DNA of 64,000 bases from Bremerella cremea (GTDB lineage Bacteria; Planctomycetota; Planctomycetia; Pirellulales; Pirellulaceae), in the NCBI RefSeq assembly GCF_003335505.1, contig NZ_QPEX01000010.1, forward strand, positions 1 through 64,000, in the 5' to 3' direction. Shown piece by piece: positions 26,083-34,800 of this stretch. Position numbers and translations under genes: made by a program. A model generated the notes under the pieces. It was not told the DNA's origin and did not search any database. It saw only the letters and a program-made list of their open reading frames with translations. Every line of letters begins with the position of its first letter. Positions within the stretch are counted from its first letter, which is position 1.

Positions 26083-26574
26083 TTAAGGCTCGGCCAATGG
26101 GTTGTTGGAGAGATAATCTTTCTTGCCAGGTCGGCTTTTCAGTTCAAAGGTGAACGTGTTGTCTCCCCCCTCACCAATTTTGACAACTTCCAAACCGTTT
26201 TCGGAGTAAACGTGAGGAATCGTCACCGATTTGCCAGCGCTGTCTGTTGTTTCCTCGGTGGACATGATTTGCACCAGGAAATCTCCTTTGGTAACACCAG
26301 GGCCGTGCTTACCGGTTTCCAGAACAAACTTGCCACTGGAATCGGTCTTGCCTGAGGCTACCGGAGATGAGTCGGAATGGAAAACAACCAACGCATTGGT
26401 CACCGGCTTGCCGTCTAGGGTGACCGAGCCAGAAGCAGGCGACAAGTTGTAGCTAGGCCCGCTGTGCGAGCATCCTACGGTTAGCAATAGAGCGAACAAA
26501 AGGCTAGGCAATGTCCAGCCAACGGTGTAGGAACGTAACGTGACAACTGCCGCTGTGGGAGAGTAAGCTGGCAT
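26083..26574 (-). CDS. exported lipoprotein with carboxypeptidase-regulatory-like fold
   Basis: A 163-residue lipoprotein. A hydrophobic segment (TLPSLLFALLLTVGC) ends with a lipobox-like LTVGC, then SHSGPSYNLSPASG leads into a single Ig/CNA-B-like domain (GSVTLDGKPVTNALVVFHSDS, GKTDSSGKFVLETG, DFLVQI). Such small lipoproteins regularly accompany DUF1559 genes in planctomycetes. The first 25 residues before the hydrophobic segment are long for a lipoprotein; a start at an internal codon cannot be excluded. Function unknown. Confidence 0.8.
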   Translation of the reverse strand: MPAYSPTAAVVTLRSYTVGWTLPSLLFALLLTVGCSHSGPSYNLSPASGSVTLDGKPVTNALVVFHSDSSPVASGKTDSSGKFVLETGKHGPGVTKGDFLVQIMSTEETTDSAGKSVTIPHVYSENGLEVVKIGEGGDNTFTFELKSRPGKKDYLSNNPLAEP

Positions 26575-26616
26575 AGGAAGTCTCTTTGGATCTTTCTGTG
26601 TGGGGTCTCGAAGGTG

Positions 26617-26654
26617 GGCCAGATTCAGCTTTATTCAGTTGGCTGAATCTGGCC
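26617..26654 (-). terminator. 13-bp perfect hairpin between DUF1559 and lipoprotein genes
   Basis: GGCCAGATTCAGC (26617-26629) and GCTGAATCTGGCC (26642-26654) pair over 13 bp with a 12-nt loop. It lies 26 bp after the stop of the DUF1559 gene and 43 bp before the lipoprotein start on the same strand. Lacking a U-run, it may work as a partial terminator or mRNA-stabilising stem giving high DUF1559 and low lipoprotein expression. Confidence 0.65.
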
Positions 26655-26679
26655 AAGGTAAGCGATGAGGCAGCGAAGA

Positions 26680-27669
26680 TTACTCGCTGACAACTTGTCC
26701 ATCGTTGCGAGCCGAGATGCGATTGGTCATCAGCTGATCAATCGTATCGGAATAGAAGCGAGCACTTCCATCGCTGTGAACAAACTGAGCCCCACCAGGA
26801 TGATGCGAGCTGAACGAGCGTGGGTTCGTACCGTTAATAACGTACTCTTTGCTGGTATTTCCACTAGCAAGAATACCTCGCAACGTTTGGAAGGTTGCCA
26901 CATTGCTGGAAGCACCACTAGGCGTAACCCCAATCCAAACGGCACCGAGGTAGCTGTTCGGATTGCCGGAAGAATCGGTCGCACCATTCACACCGAAAGC
27001 AACTTCACCCACCATCACGGTGTTGGTGGTGCCGTCGGTTACGTCACGAAGTTTAACGCTGCTGTTAGCCGAGAACATGCCGTTGCCACCCTCGACACAG
27101 CTTCCTTGAGCCTTCTTGCAACCATCTTTGTTGTCGCTGTACGAAGCTTGGGTGTTCTTGTCTCCGAACACACCCTTGTAGGTCGAAAGACCATGCGAGT
27201 AGGTCGCACTGCCACTGACCAAGACATCGTTGACGTCTTTGCCTGGAGCACTGGGGCAGCGATAGCCAGAGATAAGTGGCTGCGAATATTGCAGAACATC
27301 TTGCGCGTCCGAAGTGTAGGCCCCTTGCGAGATCTTCAAAGCATCGAAACGAGCACCTTGTTCGATTTGCGGCAGGATGGCGGCACCCCAGCCCCAGCCT
27401 GGACCAGAGAAAGTGTTAATGGTATACGGTGTGCGCCGCCAGAAACCAGCTGGGAAAGCTCCATGCACGTCGTGGTATGTGTGCAAGGCTAGGCCGATTT
27501 GCTTCAAGTTGTTCGAGCATTGCATCCGGCGAGCGGCTTCGCGTGCTTGTTGGACGGCTGGCAACAACAAAGCAATTAAGACACCAATGATGGCGATCAC
27601 CACTAACAATTCGACGAGGGTAAAACCTCGACGCGAAACTTGCTGTAAAGCCTCAGTTCTCTTTTCCAT
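26680..27669 (-). CDS. DUF1559 prepilin-like protein
   Basis: A 329-residue DUF1559 protein, paralogous to the one at 24681-25670. It has GFTLVELLVVIAIIGVLIAL after a short leader (MEKRTEALQQVSRR), LLPAVQQAREAARRMQC, GTTNTVMVGE and the closing FVHSDGSARFYSD. The Gly-Phe cleavage site is that of prepilin peptidase substrates. It is likely exported and surface-located. It is the upstream gene of the pair with the lipoprotein, separated by a strong hairpin. Confidence 0.92.
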   Translation of the reverse strand: MEKRTEALQQVSRRGFTLVELLVVIAIIGVLIALLLPAVQQAREAARRMQCSNNLKQIGLALHTYHDVHGAFPAGFWRRTPYTINTFSGPGWGWGAAILPQIEQGARFDALKISQGAYTSDAQDVLQYSQPLISGYRCPSAPGKDVNDVLVSGSATYSHGLSTYKGVFGDKNTQASYSDNKDGCKKAQGSCVEGGNGMFSANSSVKLRDVTDGTTNTVMVGEVAFGVNGATDSSGNPNSYLGAVWIGVTPSGASSNVATFQTLRGILASGNTSKEYVINGTNPRSFSSHHPGGAQFVHSDGSARFYSDTIDQLMTNRISARNDGQVVSE

Positions 27670-27980
27670 AAAGTCTCTTTAGTAAAGTTGAGATAAAAGA
27701 GGGAGTGAATAAGACCATAAAGGCCAGAGCAAACATCCCGTCTGCTTTTCCATCTGCCAGGATAGACCGGTTGCTACCATGCCCCTAGGGACGTTCGCGC
27801 AAAATGATTAACCGAATTTGCAGATCTGGTTAAGCACTGCCGAAAGAAGCTTTTTCCCCGCAAAAAGCTGAAAAATACAGCTCATTTTGAGAACGGCGTA
27901 CACAAATCTTTGGCAGAAAAGCTGCCTTAAGCAAACTGCGGGTATCCGCGATTAGGGCCCGTTCGTGGGCCGCGCAGTCC
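27670..27980. promoter_or_regulatory. upstream region of the DUF1559 gene
   Basis: About 310 bp between the DUF1559 start and the terminator of the XylR gene. It holds no gene I can support. The promoter of the reverse-strand DUF1559-lipoprotein unit should be here; no operator stands out. Confidence 0.35.
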
Positions 27981-27981
27981 T

Positions 27982-28015
27982 TAAAAAAACAAGAGCCGAC
28001 GAAAACCGGCTCTTG
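27982..28015 (-). terminator. rho-independent terminator of the XylR-family gene
   Basis: On the reverse strand CAAGAGCCG-loop-CGGCTCTTG (28015-27990) is followed directly by a run of seven T. The stem starts 28 bp after the regulator's stop. Confidence 0.88.
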
Positions 28016-28042
28016 GGAAGGACTCAAAGGTCGCAATCGCTA

Positions 28043-29236
28043 CTAGCTTTCGTGCAGTAGATCTTGCGGATGGTTGCGGCGAAATTCGCCCGGGGTTATG
28101 CCGGTCATCCGTTTAAAGAAACGGAGCATCGCGTTTTCGCAACTGAAGCCCGCTTGCTGGCTGATTTCAGCCAGGGTTTGATCGGTTTGCTTGAGGATTT
28201 CTTTAAGCACCTTGACGCGGGCAAAGCGAATTTCTTCGGCGGGCGAGCGTTTCAGCACTTTGCGGAAGCGTTCTTCGAGCGACCGTCGCGAGACATCCAA
28301 GTGCCGTGTCAGGTCCGACACACTGATGGCGACATCGCAGTTTCGTTTGATAAACGCGACGGCATCTTGCACGAGCGTATCGGTGGCGAAAATCGTGTCG
28401 GTCGAAGCCTTTTCGACAATCCCTTCCGGGGCCACCAACAGAGGCGTATCGCGTGGTTTACCGCCGGAGATCAGCCGCTGAAGCTCTTGCGCGGCCTCGT
28501 AACCAACTTGCTCGACGCGCTGCTCGATGTACGAGATTGGCATCGGCGAAAGCTTGGAGACCACCGGGTCGTTCTCGACCGCCAAGACGGCCACATCGTT
28601 CGGCACGTTAATCCCCTCGGCACTGCAAGTCAGCATGATTTCGCGTGCTTGGATTGTATTCCAGGCGACAATGCCAACCGGTTTAGGGAGCGAACGCACC
28701 CAGTGCACCAGACGCAACCTTTGAAAGTCGAAGTCGGGCTGTGCCACATTCGGATCGGGGGCAAACTGGAAAGTGCGGCACCCGCCGTTCTCGGCGGCGG
28801 TTACCAAGTCGGGCAAAACGGCATCTTGATAACTATAGTAGAGGGGTGGCCCGATGTAGCCGATGTTCTCGAAGCCACGATTGACGAAGAACTCGCCTGC
28901 CAATCGACCGGCGGCTTGGGGGTCGGCAATCACTTTCGGAAACCGAGGACTATGGACCCCATGCCACGAAACATTGATGGTTGGCAAGTTGTGCTTGGCA
29001 ATCGATTGCCGCAGCGGTTCGTCCGAAATGCGGGAGATGACCCCTTGTCCCTGCCAATCGTGTGGTAGGGAGGGTGGTTGCTTGACGCCGCGCGGATGAA
29101 GCCAAAAGTCCCAGCCCCCATGTTCCGAGGCGAAACGAGCGATTCCATCCAGAACTCCACGGCTCCAGTGGCTTTCGTTGAGAATTAATAAAGCAATGCG
29201 AAGACGATCGGGGTAGGCGGATATCCGCTTAATCAT
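28043..29236 (-). CDS. XylR-family regulator (sugar-binding domain plus AraC HTH)
   Basis: A 397-residue XylR-type regulator. Residues 1-275 are a LacI/PBP1-like ligand domain (LRIALLILNESHWSRGVLDGI, GFENIGYIG, VAVLAVENDP); residues about 290-395 are an AraC helix-turn-helix pair (DLTRHLDVSRRSLEERFRKVL and ISQQAGFSCENAMLRFFKRMTG). In E. coli XylR binds D-xylose; planctomycetes have many paralogues with unknown ligands. The start MIKRISAYPD at 29236 is chosen because the family begins here; 30 more residues are open upstream. It is divergent from the Ntn hydrolase gene, but no sugar catabolic gene is adjacent. Confidence 0.88.
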   Translation of the reverse strand: MIKRISAYPDRLRIALLILNESHWSRGVLDGIARFASEHGGWDFWLHPRGVKQPPSLPHDWQGQGVISRISDEPLRQSIAKHNLPTINVSWHGVHSPRFPKVIADPQAAGRLAGEFFVNRGFENIGYIGPPLYYSYQDAVLPDLVTAAENGGCRTFQFAPDPNVAQPDFDFQRLRLVHWVRSLPKPVGIVAWNTIQAREIMLTCSAEGINVPNDVAVLAVENDPVVSKLSPMPISYIEQRVEQVGYEAAQELQRLISGGKPRDTPLLVAPEGIVEKASTDTIFATDTLVQDAVAFIKRNCDVAISVSDLTRHLDVSRRSLEERFRKVLKRSPAEEIRFARVKVLKEILKQTDQTLAEISQQAGFSCENAMLRFFKRMTGITPGEFRRNHPQDLLHES

Positions 29237-29578
29237 GGTTGGCTTCTCTTGCGGGGAAACGAGATCTTCTCTGTTCCCGCCGGAGCGATGTTCTTCATCC
29301 CTCACAACGGTGTTCGACTCATTCAATGCAACTCATGGACCAATACAGGCGAGCTCATTGCATTAGTTTGGTCTAAGGCGGGATATTCCTATTAAACTCT
29401 GTATCGGGCGGCTACGCTCGGAAAAATCGAATATTTTTCTGCGCAGAAGAACATTGCGACTACCCATAAGACCGGGGATAGTTGTGCTACAGAGATACCA
29501 AAGATGCCTAATTATCAGGCATTTTATCTCGGATATGCTTCTTTCCCGCCCGAGTTTCCTTTGTCTTCAGGAGCCGCT
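29237..29578. promoter_or_regulatory. divergent promoter region, XylR gene and Ntn hydrolase gene
   Basis: A 342-bp AT-richer gap between divergent genes. The perfect 12-bp palindrome TTCTGCGCAGAA at 29437-29448 is the most operator-like sequence. Promoters cannot be fixed by eye. Confidence 0.4.
29437..29448. promoter_or_regulatory. palindrome TTCTGCGCAGAA, operator candidate
   Basis: Perfect 12-bp palindrome in an AT-rich setting, 131 bp before the Ntn hydrolase start and about 200 bp before the XylR start. Position and symmetry suit a dimeric repressor or activator; which protein binds is unknown. Confidence 0.35.
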
Positions 29579-30859
29579 ATGACGTCTCGTTTCCATTGGC
29601 GATACGCTTTCACGCAGCTTACCCTGCTTTTGGTTTGCACCTCGACAATCACTACGGAACTGTACGCCTGCACAACGGCAGTAATCAGTGGCAAAGTGAC
29701 CGCAGATGGTCGGCCGCTGCTGTGGAAAAATCGCGATACATCCTCGAACTTGCACAATGAAGTTGCCGTTATTGAGGGGGGCAAGTTCCAAGCGGTGGCG
29801 GTTGTCAACGCTGGCGAACGCAAGACCGTTTGGATGGGGGTGAACGAAGCCGGGTTCTGCATCGAGAACTCGCTCAGCAAAGACCTGGCCATCAAAGGGG
29901 GGGCTTCTGGCCCAGGGAACGGCACCATCATGCGGATGGCCCTGCAAACCTGCAAAACGGTCGCAGACTTCCAAAAACTACTGGAAGAAACCAACCAAAC
30001 GGGGCGTTCAACGGTCGCCAACTACGGCGTTATCGATGCCCATGGTGGTGCCGGGTTGTTTGAAACCGGCCCGAAGACGTTTAAGTTTTTCGATGCCAAC
30101 GACCCTCAAGTTGCCCCCAACGGGTACATCGTCCGCTCGAACTTCGCCACCACGGCTCGTAAGATAGGCGCGAACCCCAAGCCGGAACAACTGGAAGAGA
30201 TTTACTCGAGCGATCGCTTTCTGTGTGCTTGCCGGACGCTGGAATCTTGCCGCTCGGACGAACTGATTTCGCTACAGGAAGTCGTGCGAAATTGTGCCCG
30301 CGATCTGAGTGACGACAGCGGGGTGCCTTATCCGGGCTCGGTGAATGGTAGCCCAGGTAGCTTGCCCGAAATCCTTTCGACAAAAAATACCATTAGCCGC
30401 ACCACCACCGTCTCTGCTGCGGTGTTTCATGGGGTGAAGCCAGGCGAAGATCCGAAGCTGACCACCATGTGGACGATGCTGGGCGATCCGAAATTTTCGA
30501 TCGCGGTTCCCACATTTCCAATTGGTTCGGTTCAGGATGACTTAACGGATGAAAAAGGGGGCGAAATCGGTGAAATTGCCATCTCGCTTCGCGATTGGAA
30601 CATGACCGCCGACAAGGAATCGATTGTCACCACCAGTCTGCCCGATATCTGGCAAGACGTTTGGCCGGTTGAAGATCTGCTGCTCGATCGCACCCTGGCC
30701 GCCAAGCAGCGTTGGGCGACCGAAGGCGTCTCGCTGAAAGAAGTGAAGAACCTGCAGGAAAAGGCCGCCGAAGCCGCCATGCAGGCGATGGAAAAAGAGC
30801 TGTTGGAAGCCAAAGAAGCCGCATTGGCTCAGCCTGCTCCCTTGGCACCGCAGTTCTAA
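29579..30859 (+). CDS. exported Ntn hydrolase (choloylglycine hydrolase / C45-like)
   Basis: A 426-residue exported protein. After a signal peptide ending ELYA, the mature chain would begin with Cys31 (CTTAVISGKVTADGRP), the N-terminal nucleophile typical of Ntn hydrolases of the acyl-CoA:isopenicillin acyltransferase/C45 type. LLWKNRDTS, VNEAGFCIENS and GRSTVANYGVIDAHGGAGLFE are family-like blocks. It probably cleaves amide bonds of acylated amines or peptides in the periplasm. The C-terminus is a charged helix (EKAAEAAMQAMEKELLEAKEA). The start at 29579 has AGGAG eight bases upstream. The next gene is 73 bp downstream. Confidence 0.8.
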   Translation: MTSRFHWRYAFTQLTLLLVCTSTITTELYACTTAVISGKVTADGRPLLWKNRDTSSNLHNEVAVIEGGKFQAVAVVNAGERKTVWMGVNEAGFCIENSLSKDLAIKGGASGPGNGTIMRMALQTCKTVADFQKLLEETNQTGRSTVANYGVIDAHGGAGLFETGPKTFKFFDANDPQVAPNGYIVRSNFATTARKIGANPKPEQLEEIYSSDRFLCACRTLESCRSDELISLQEVVRNCARDLSDDSGVPYPGSVNGSPGSLPEILSTKNTISRTTTVSAAVFHGVKPGEDPKLTTMWTMLGDPKFSIAVPTFPIGSVQDDLTDEKGGEIGEIAISLRDWNMTADKESIVTTSLPDIWQDVWPVEDLLLDRTLAAKQRWATEGVSLKEVKNLQEKAAEAAMQAMEKELLEAKEAALAQPAPLAPQF

Positions 30860-30932
30860 TCGCCTGGCGATTACAGTCAGCCGACCTCCTTTCCTTGATT
30901 CCATGAATAACACCTGAAAAAGTCTTTAAACA

Positions 30933-31721
30933 ATGACAAGTATGCGAGCAATTGGTACTCATTTGATCTTGGCCGTGGCATTGGTTGCCCTGGCAGTTCC
31001 GGCCGTAGCCCATGCCCAAAAGGCTGCCCCGGCAAAGACGATTCGCGTGGCGGTTTACGATCATTCCAACGGCGATTCTGGCGGCTGGAAGAACCTGAAG
31101 AAGATTTTGGTTCCGGAAACCGGTTTCGAGACAACCATGGTCACGCCGCAAGACATTCGCGATGGCGTGCTCAAGGATTACGACGTGCTGATCATGCCCG
31201 GCGGGTCTGGCAGCAAACAGTCGAAGATGCTGGAAGAAAAAGGACGCGAAAACGTTAAGAACTACGTTAAGTCAGGCGGTTCGTACGTCGGCATCTGTGC
31301 CGGTTCGTACCTCGCTTCCTCTCACTATTCCTGGTCGCTGGGCATTCTCAACGCCAAAGTCTGGGACCGTTCGCACTGGAATCGGGGCACGGGTAACGTT
31401 GAATTGGAATTCTCTTCCAGCGGCTCAGAGGTACTCAAGGCCGAGAAAGACGAGATGGAATGCTACTACGGCCAAGGCCCGTTGCTAGTGCCAGACAACA
31501 ATCCAGATCTGCCAGGCTACGAAGTGTTGGCCACTTACGGAACCGAGATTGCCAAGAAGGGGGCTCCTGAAGGGGCGATGGTCGGGACGCATGCGATTGT
31601 GCGGACGAAGTACGGCGAAGGTCGCGTGATCTGCTTCAGCCCTCATCCAGAAAAAGATGGCGGTCCCAACGCACTGATGATTGAAGGGGTGCGCTGGGCA
31701 GGCTCGGCTCCGAAGAAATAG
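30933..31721 (+). CDS. exported class I glutamine amidotransferase-like (BPL_N) protein
   Basis: A 262-residue protein with a signal peptide (residues 1-28, ending AHA). The rest is a class I amidotransferase-like fold of the BPL_N type: VLIMPGGSGSKQSKMLE, then GSYVGICAGSYLAS with the nucleophile-elbow Cys, and a histidine in FSPHPEKDG. The family resembles the N-terminal domain of biotin-protein ligase. Being exported, it is unlikely to serve as an ammonia donor; a hydrolase or binding role is more plausible. An alternative start three codons in is possible. Confidence 0.82.
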   Translation: MTSMRAIGTHLILAVALVALAVPAVAHAQKAAPAKTIRVAVYDHSNGDSGGWKNLKKILVPETGFETTMVTPQDIRDGVLKDYDVLIMPGGSGSKQSKMLEEKGRENVKNYVKSGGSYVGICAGSYLASSHYSWSLGILNAKVWDRSHWNRGTGNVELEFSSSGSEVLKAEKDEMECYYGQGPLLVPDNNPDLPGYEVLATYGTEIAKKGAPEGAMVGTHAIVRTKYGEGRVICFSPHPEKDGGPNALMIEGVRWAGSAPKK

Positions 31722-31808
31722 TTCGGCCTGGTATCTTTTCTGGTTCGCTGGCCTGGGGAGCTTTGTTTCCTGGGCTCGTTGTCTTGTCTCCTTGGTAGGA
31801 ATTTGCGT

Positions 31809-32540
31809 TTGATCTTCCATCGCACCTTTCGCTTGCAGCTGCTCGATCGAATCGCGCGGCTAACGCTGCCATGTCCGGTTACGACAGCTAAAGAGCACCA
31901 GTACCCGTGGGACTTGGCCGAGTTATTTCCGGAACCGAACTCGCGCATCTCGTTTGTGGGATACGGCAGCTTAATCAATTTAATCTCAGCCCGGCGTTCG
32001 TTTTCGGAAGAAGCGGTCGGACTTGCTCGGCCGGTAGTGGTACTGGGGGCAAAGCGAATTTACGAATACGTCATGAGCCCGCGCGGAAGGGGCGTCTATG
32101 GCGAAGGGCCTTCCCCAGGCAATTACGGCGTGTTAAACGCGAGGGCTTCAAGCGACCCTACCGACTGGTTCAACGGAATCGAATTTGAGCTCGACATCGA
32201 AGCATTTCGAGCTTTGCACATCCGCGAATCGGCGTACGATCTGCTACCGGCATGGACGGTAGCTTGGGAGCACGACCACCTTGTGCCCCACATTTCGTAC
32301 TTTTTGTCGTGTCGACGCGATACCTTTGGTGGACGGCAGACGATTGATTCCACGATTTTGCCCCACCCAGGATATCACGCCGTTTGTGAAGACGGGTGCC
32401 GGGCGATTTCCAACGAGTTTCTCGACGCATTCCGGGCCAGTACCTGGGTTCGCAACACGCGCATGATCGACTCGTTGCATGCCGAAGAAAATAGAGAACC
32501 GGGCGATTCGACGCGATCACCCGGCTCGAGTTTCCGCTAG
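31809..32540 (+). CDS. gamma-glutamylcyclotransferase-like protein
   Basis: A protein of about 243 residues containing SFVGYGSLIN, the phosphate-loop-like motif YGSL of gamma-glutamylcyclotransferase-fold enzymes, and GIEFELDIEAFRALHIRESAY, which includes the expected acidic residue region. It may release 5-oxoproline from gamma-glutamyl compounds. The start is unclear: no ATG precedes the motif in frame. TTG at 31809 has AGGA eight bases upstream and is used here; the frame is open to 31779. The C-terminal end is disordered (GDSTRSPGSSFR). It is convergent with the epimerase gene with a 5-bp gap. Confidence 0.65.
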   Translation: MIFHRTFRLQLLDRIARLTLPCPVTTAKEHQYPWDLAELFPEPNSRISFVGYGSLINLISARRSFSEEAVGLARPVVVLGAKRIYEYVMSPRGRGVYGEGPSPGNYGVLNARASSDPTDWFNGIEFELDIEAFRALHIRESAYDLLPAWTVAWEHDHLVPHISYFLSCRRDTFGGRQTIDSTILPHPGYHAVCEDGCRAISNEFLDAFRASTWVRNTRMIDSLHAEENREPGDSTRSPGSSFR

Positions 32541-32545
32541 AACCT

Positions 32546-33574
32546 TTACACCAAACTGGCGTCCCAGGTCACACCACAACCGTAACCTTCCGGACGACTG
32601 AAGTTGCCTTGTTCGAGCTTCACCCCTTGGGCAGGCTGACTCGCCAAGAGGAAAGCACCATCCAGGTCGGCGAAGTCCAACAAGGGAACCAACTGGGCGG
32701 CAGCCGAGATCGCTACGTCTGATTCGATCATACAACCGGCCATCGTCTTGAGCCCGCGCACGTTTGCTTCACGCAGCATCCGAAACGCCGGGGTCAATCC
32801 GCCGCACTTGCACAATTTAACGTTAATCCCGTGAAACAGGCCGTCGCATTCGCGCACGTGATGCTCTCGCTGACAACTTTCGTCAGCGATGATCGGCAAG
32901 GCCGATTCTTCGTAGACGACACGTTTCGAGCTTTCCGGAGCATTGGCGGGCAGAGGTTGTTCGATGAACTCGACTCCCAGGTCCGCCAACGTTTGCGAAT
33001 TGCGAATCGTTTCCTCAACCGACCAGGCACAATTGGCATCGACACGGATCATCGCAGCGGTGTTTTGCCGCAGCGCGGCGACGATTTCCAAGTCGTTCGG
33101 CGTACCGAGTTTCACCTTGAGGATCGGCCAATCGGCGTAGCTTTCGACCTCGCGGAGGACTTCCTCCATGGGGCCGAGCGAAATGGTCACGCTCGATTGG
33201 GGAACGTTTCGCCAAGATAACCGGTTACGTTGGTAAACCGTGGTCGCATGGAGCTTCCCGTACAGGTCGTGGGCCGCTTGATCGAGCGCCGACAACGCGA
33301 AGTAGTTGTCTTCCAACTGCGGCGCGATCACGTCCCATAACGTTTCCGGCGTCGTAAATTCGTACGCTTCCAACTGCGGCGCAATGCGCTGCAGCGCCGC
33401 AGTGATGGTATCGGCATCGTGCCCGTAATAACTACTTTTAACCGCTTCGCCCAGGCCTGTTTTGCCCTGGTCGTGCAGTTCGACAATAACACTCTCTTGT
33501 TCGGTAATCGCACCGCGAGAGATGGCAAAAACCCGTCGAAGAGGCAATTTGACTTGATGAATTTCCAGCCTCAC
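32546..33574 (-). CDS. dgcA: enolase-superfamily epimerase, DgcA-like (N-acetyl-D-glutamate racemase / dipeptide epimerase)
   Basis: A 342-residue muconate-lactonizing-type enolase. The KxK pair is in ILKVKLG, the metal ligands in IRVDANCAW (Asp), FIEQPL (Glu) and IIADESC (Asp), and the second catalytic Lys in GINVKLCKCGG. This is the Ala-Glu epimerase subgroup, whose member DgcA racemises N-acetyl-D-glutamate. The start is GTG at 33574, overlapping the stop of the DUF1611 gene as GTGA, with AAGG eight bases upstream; a longer frame exists but reads through the neighbour. Coupling to DUF1611 (DgcN) favours the DgcA assignment over murein-dipeptide epimerase YcjG. Confidence 0.82.
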   Translation of the reverse strand: MRLEIHQVKLPLRRVFAISRGAITEQESVIVELHDQGKTGLGEAVKSSYYGHDADTITAALQRIAPQLEAYEFTTPETLWDVIAPQLEDNYFALSALDQAAHDLYGKLHATTVYQRNRLSWRNVPQSSVTISLGPMEEVLREVESYADWPILKVKLGTPNDLEIVAALRQNTAAMIRVDANCAWSVEETIRNSQTLADLGVEFIEQPLPANAPESSKRVVYEESALPIIADESCQREHHVRECDGLFHGINVKLCKCGGLTPAFRMLREANVRGLKTMAGCMIESDVAISAAAQLVPLLDFADLDGAFLLASQPAQGVKLEQGNFSRPEGYGCGVTWDASLV

Positions 33575-34683
33575 GAACGCACCTTCTTTCCGAGTTCGAG
33601 AACGGCATCGGCCAACATGCCGGCCCCGTCGCGGTACACGTCGCAAACGGGTAGTCCCAGTTCTTGGGAAACACGCGCCTTTTCGACTTCCGCTTCTTCG
33701 GGCGTAATCCGCCGACCATTCATGCCCACGCCGATCACCTGGCATGGGTTTCGAGCCGAAGCCAACATTTCGTACAACGTTTTCAGTTCTGCCAGGGATT
33801 TCAGTGGCACATGATCCAATCCCTTCGTCGTCGCCCGAGTTGCTTCGTAGCACAAGATCAAGCCGTGCGGTGCGCAGCCATGCAGCAGACCGACCGTAAC
33901 CGCCGAGAATGCAGGATGAACGGCGCTCCCCTGCCCTTCCACCAGCAAGTAATCGTGCGACGAGTTTTCCAAAACCATGCCTTCGATCGTACCGTTCACA
34001 AAGTCGGAGACAACCGAATCGATAGGAATGCCGTAGCCAGAAATCATGATGCCGGTTTGGCCGGTCGCCAGGAAGCGGGCGTCTTCGTTTCGCCGCAGCA
34101 ATTCCCGTTCGACTTCCAAGGCCGTGAACATTTTGCCGACGGAACAATCGTGTCCCACCGTATGCACGCGGACCGAGTTGGCCGGGAACGTCGCGTGTTT
34201 GGCCGTCTCGCGGAAACGGTTACGACGGACATCAATCAGCTTGGCGCCGGTTTTCGCCGCGATGGCCGCCAACTGTTCGTCCTCGATCATGTGGTCGTGC
34301 AACCCCGAAACGACATCGACGCCAGCTTCGGCGGCATCGTACACCGCTTTCCGCATCGCTTCCGGCAAACGTCCCCCCGGGGGCGAAATACCAATGAACA
34401 AGGCGTCGGGCCGGTCAACATCGCTGAGCGCGGCGACGATCGGCGTGTTGCCCCCGTGTCCAAGGCACTGCTCGGTGGTGCGTCCGGCGGCTTGGCTGTC
34501 GAGCAGCGCGACGACATCTTCGCCCCGAAAGCGAAGCAGACCGATAGCGGTCTTGGCCGAGAACGGCGTCGTCATACCTTCTGTCAGCACAACAATGCGG
34601 TGATAGGAAGTCAAGTCCAAAGGGGTGTTGGTCTTGGGCTGTGACTTGGGAGTTTCCGTTGAAGCGTTTTCCGTGGTGCTCAT
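33571..34683 (-). CDS. dgcN: DUF1611 protein, DgcN-like D-glutamate N-acetyltransferase
   Basis: A 370-residue DUF1611 protein. An N-terminal Rossmann-like domain (RIVVLTEGMTTPFSAKTAIGLL; FIGISPPGGRLPE) precedes a P-loop-like domain with VGHDCSVGKMFTALEVERE, ATGQTGIMISGYGIPID and LLVEGQGSAVHPA. DgcN from marine bacteria has been described as acetylating D-glutamate, after which DgcA makes N-acetyl-L-glutamate. The two genes overlap by 4 bp here. The start at 34683 gives MSTTENAST; 38 more residues are open upstream but look non-coding. Confidence 0.8.
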   Translation of the reverse strand: MSTTENASTETPKSQPKTNTPLDLTSYHRIVVLTEGMTTPFSAKTAIGLLRFRGEDVVALLDSQAAGRTTEQCLGHGGNTPIVAALSDVDRPDALFIGISPPGGRLPEAMRKAVYDAAEAGVDVVSGLHDHMIEDEQLAAIAAKTGAKLIDVRRNRFRETAKHATFPANSVRVHTVGHDCSVGKMFTALEVERELLRRNEDARFLATGQTGIMISGYGIPIDSVVSDFVNGTIEGMVLENSSHDYLLVEGQGSAVHPAFSAVTVGLLHGCAPHGLILCYEATRATTKGLDHVPLKSLAELKTLYEMLASARNPCQVIGVGMNGRRITPEEAEVEKARVSQELGLPVCDVYRDGAGMLADAVLELGKKVRS

Positions 34684-34800
34684 AGGAGTGAGCCGGTTCC
34701 TAAGTGTTAAAATGACAAATGAAAACTGGGGACAAGCAGGTTGGGGTTGGCGTGAAAGGGTGTCCCGTCCCTTCCATGTTGCTCGCTTGCCAAGCAAGAT

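Noticed and set aside
28064..29068. 334-residue forward frame antisense to the XylR-type gene
   Set aside because: Shadow of a well-supported regulator with terminator; no family resemblance in the antisense product.
33664..34644. 326-residue forward frame antisense to dgcN
   Set aside because: Complementary to DUF1611 motifs; no ribosome binding site and no recognisable domain.
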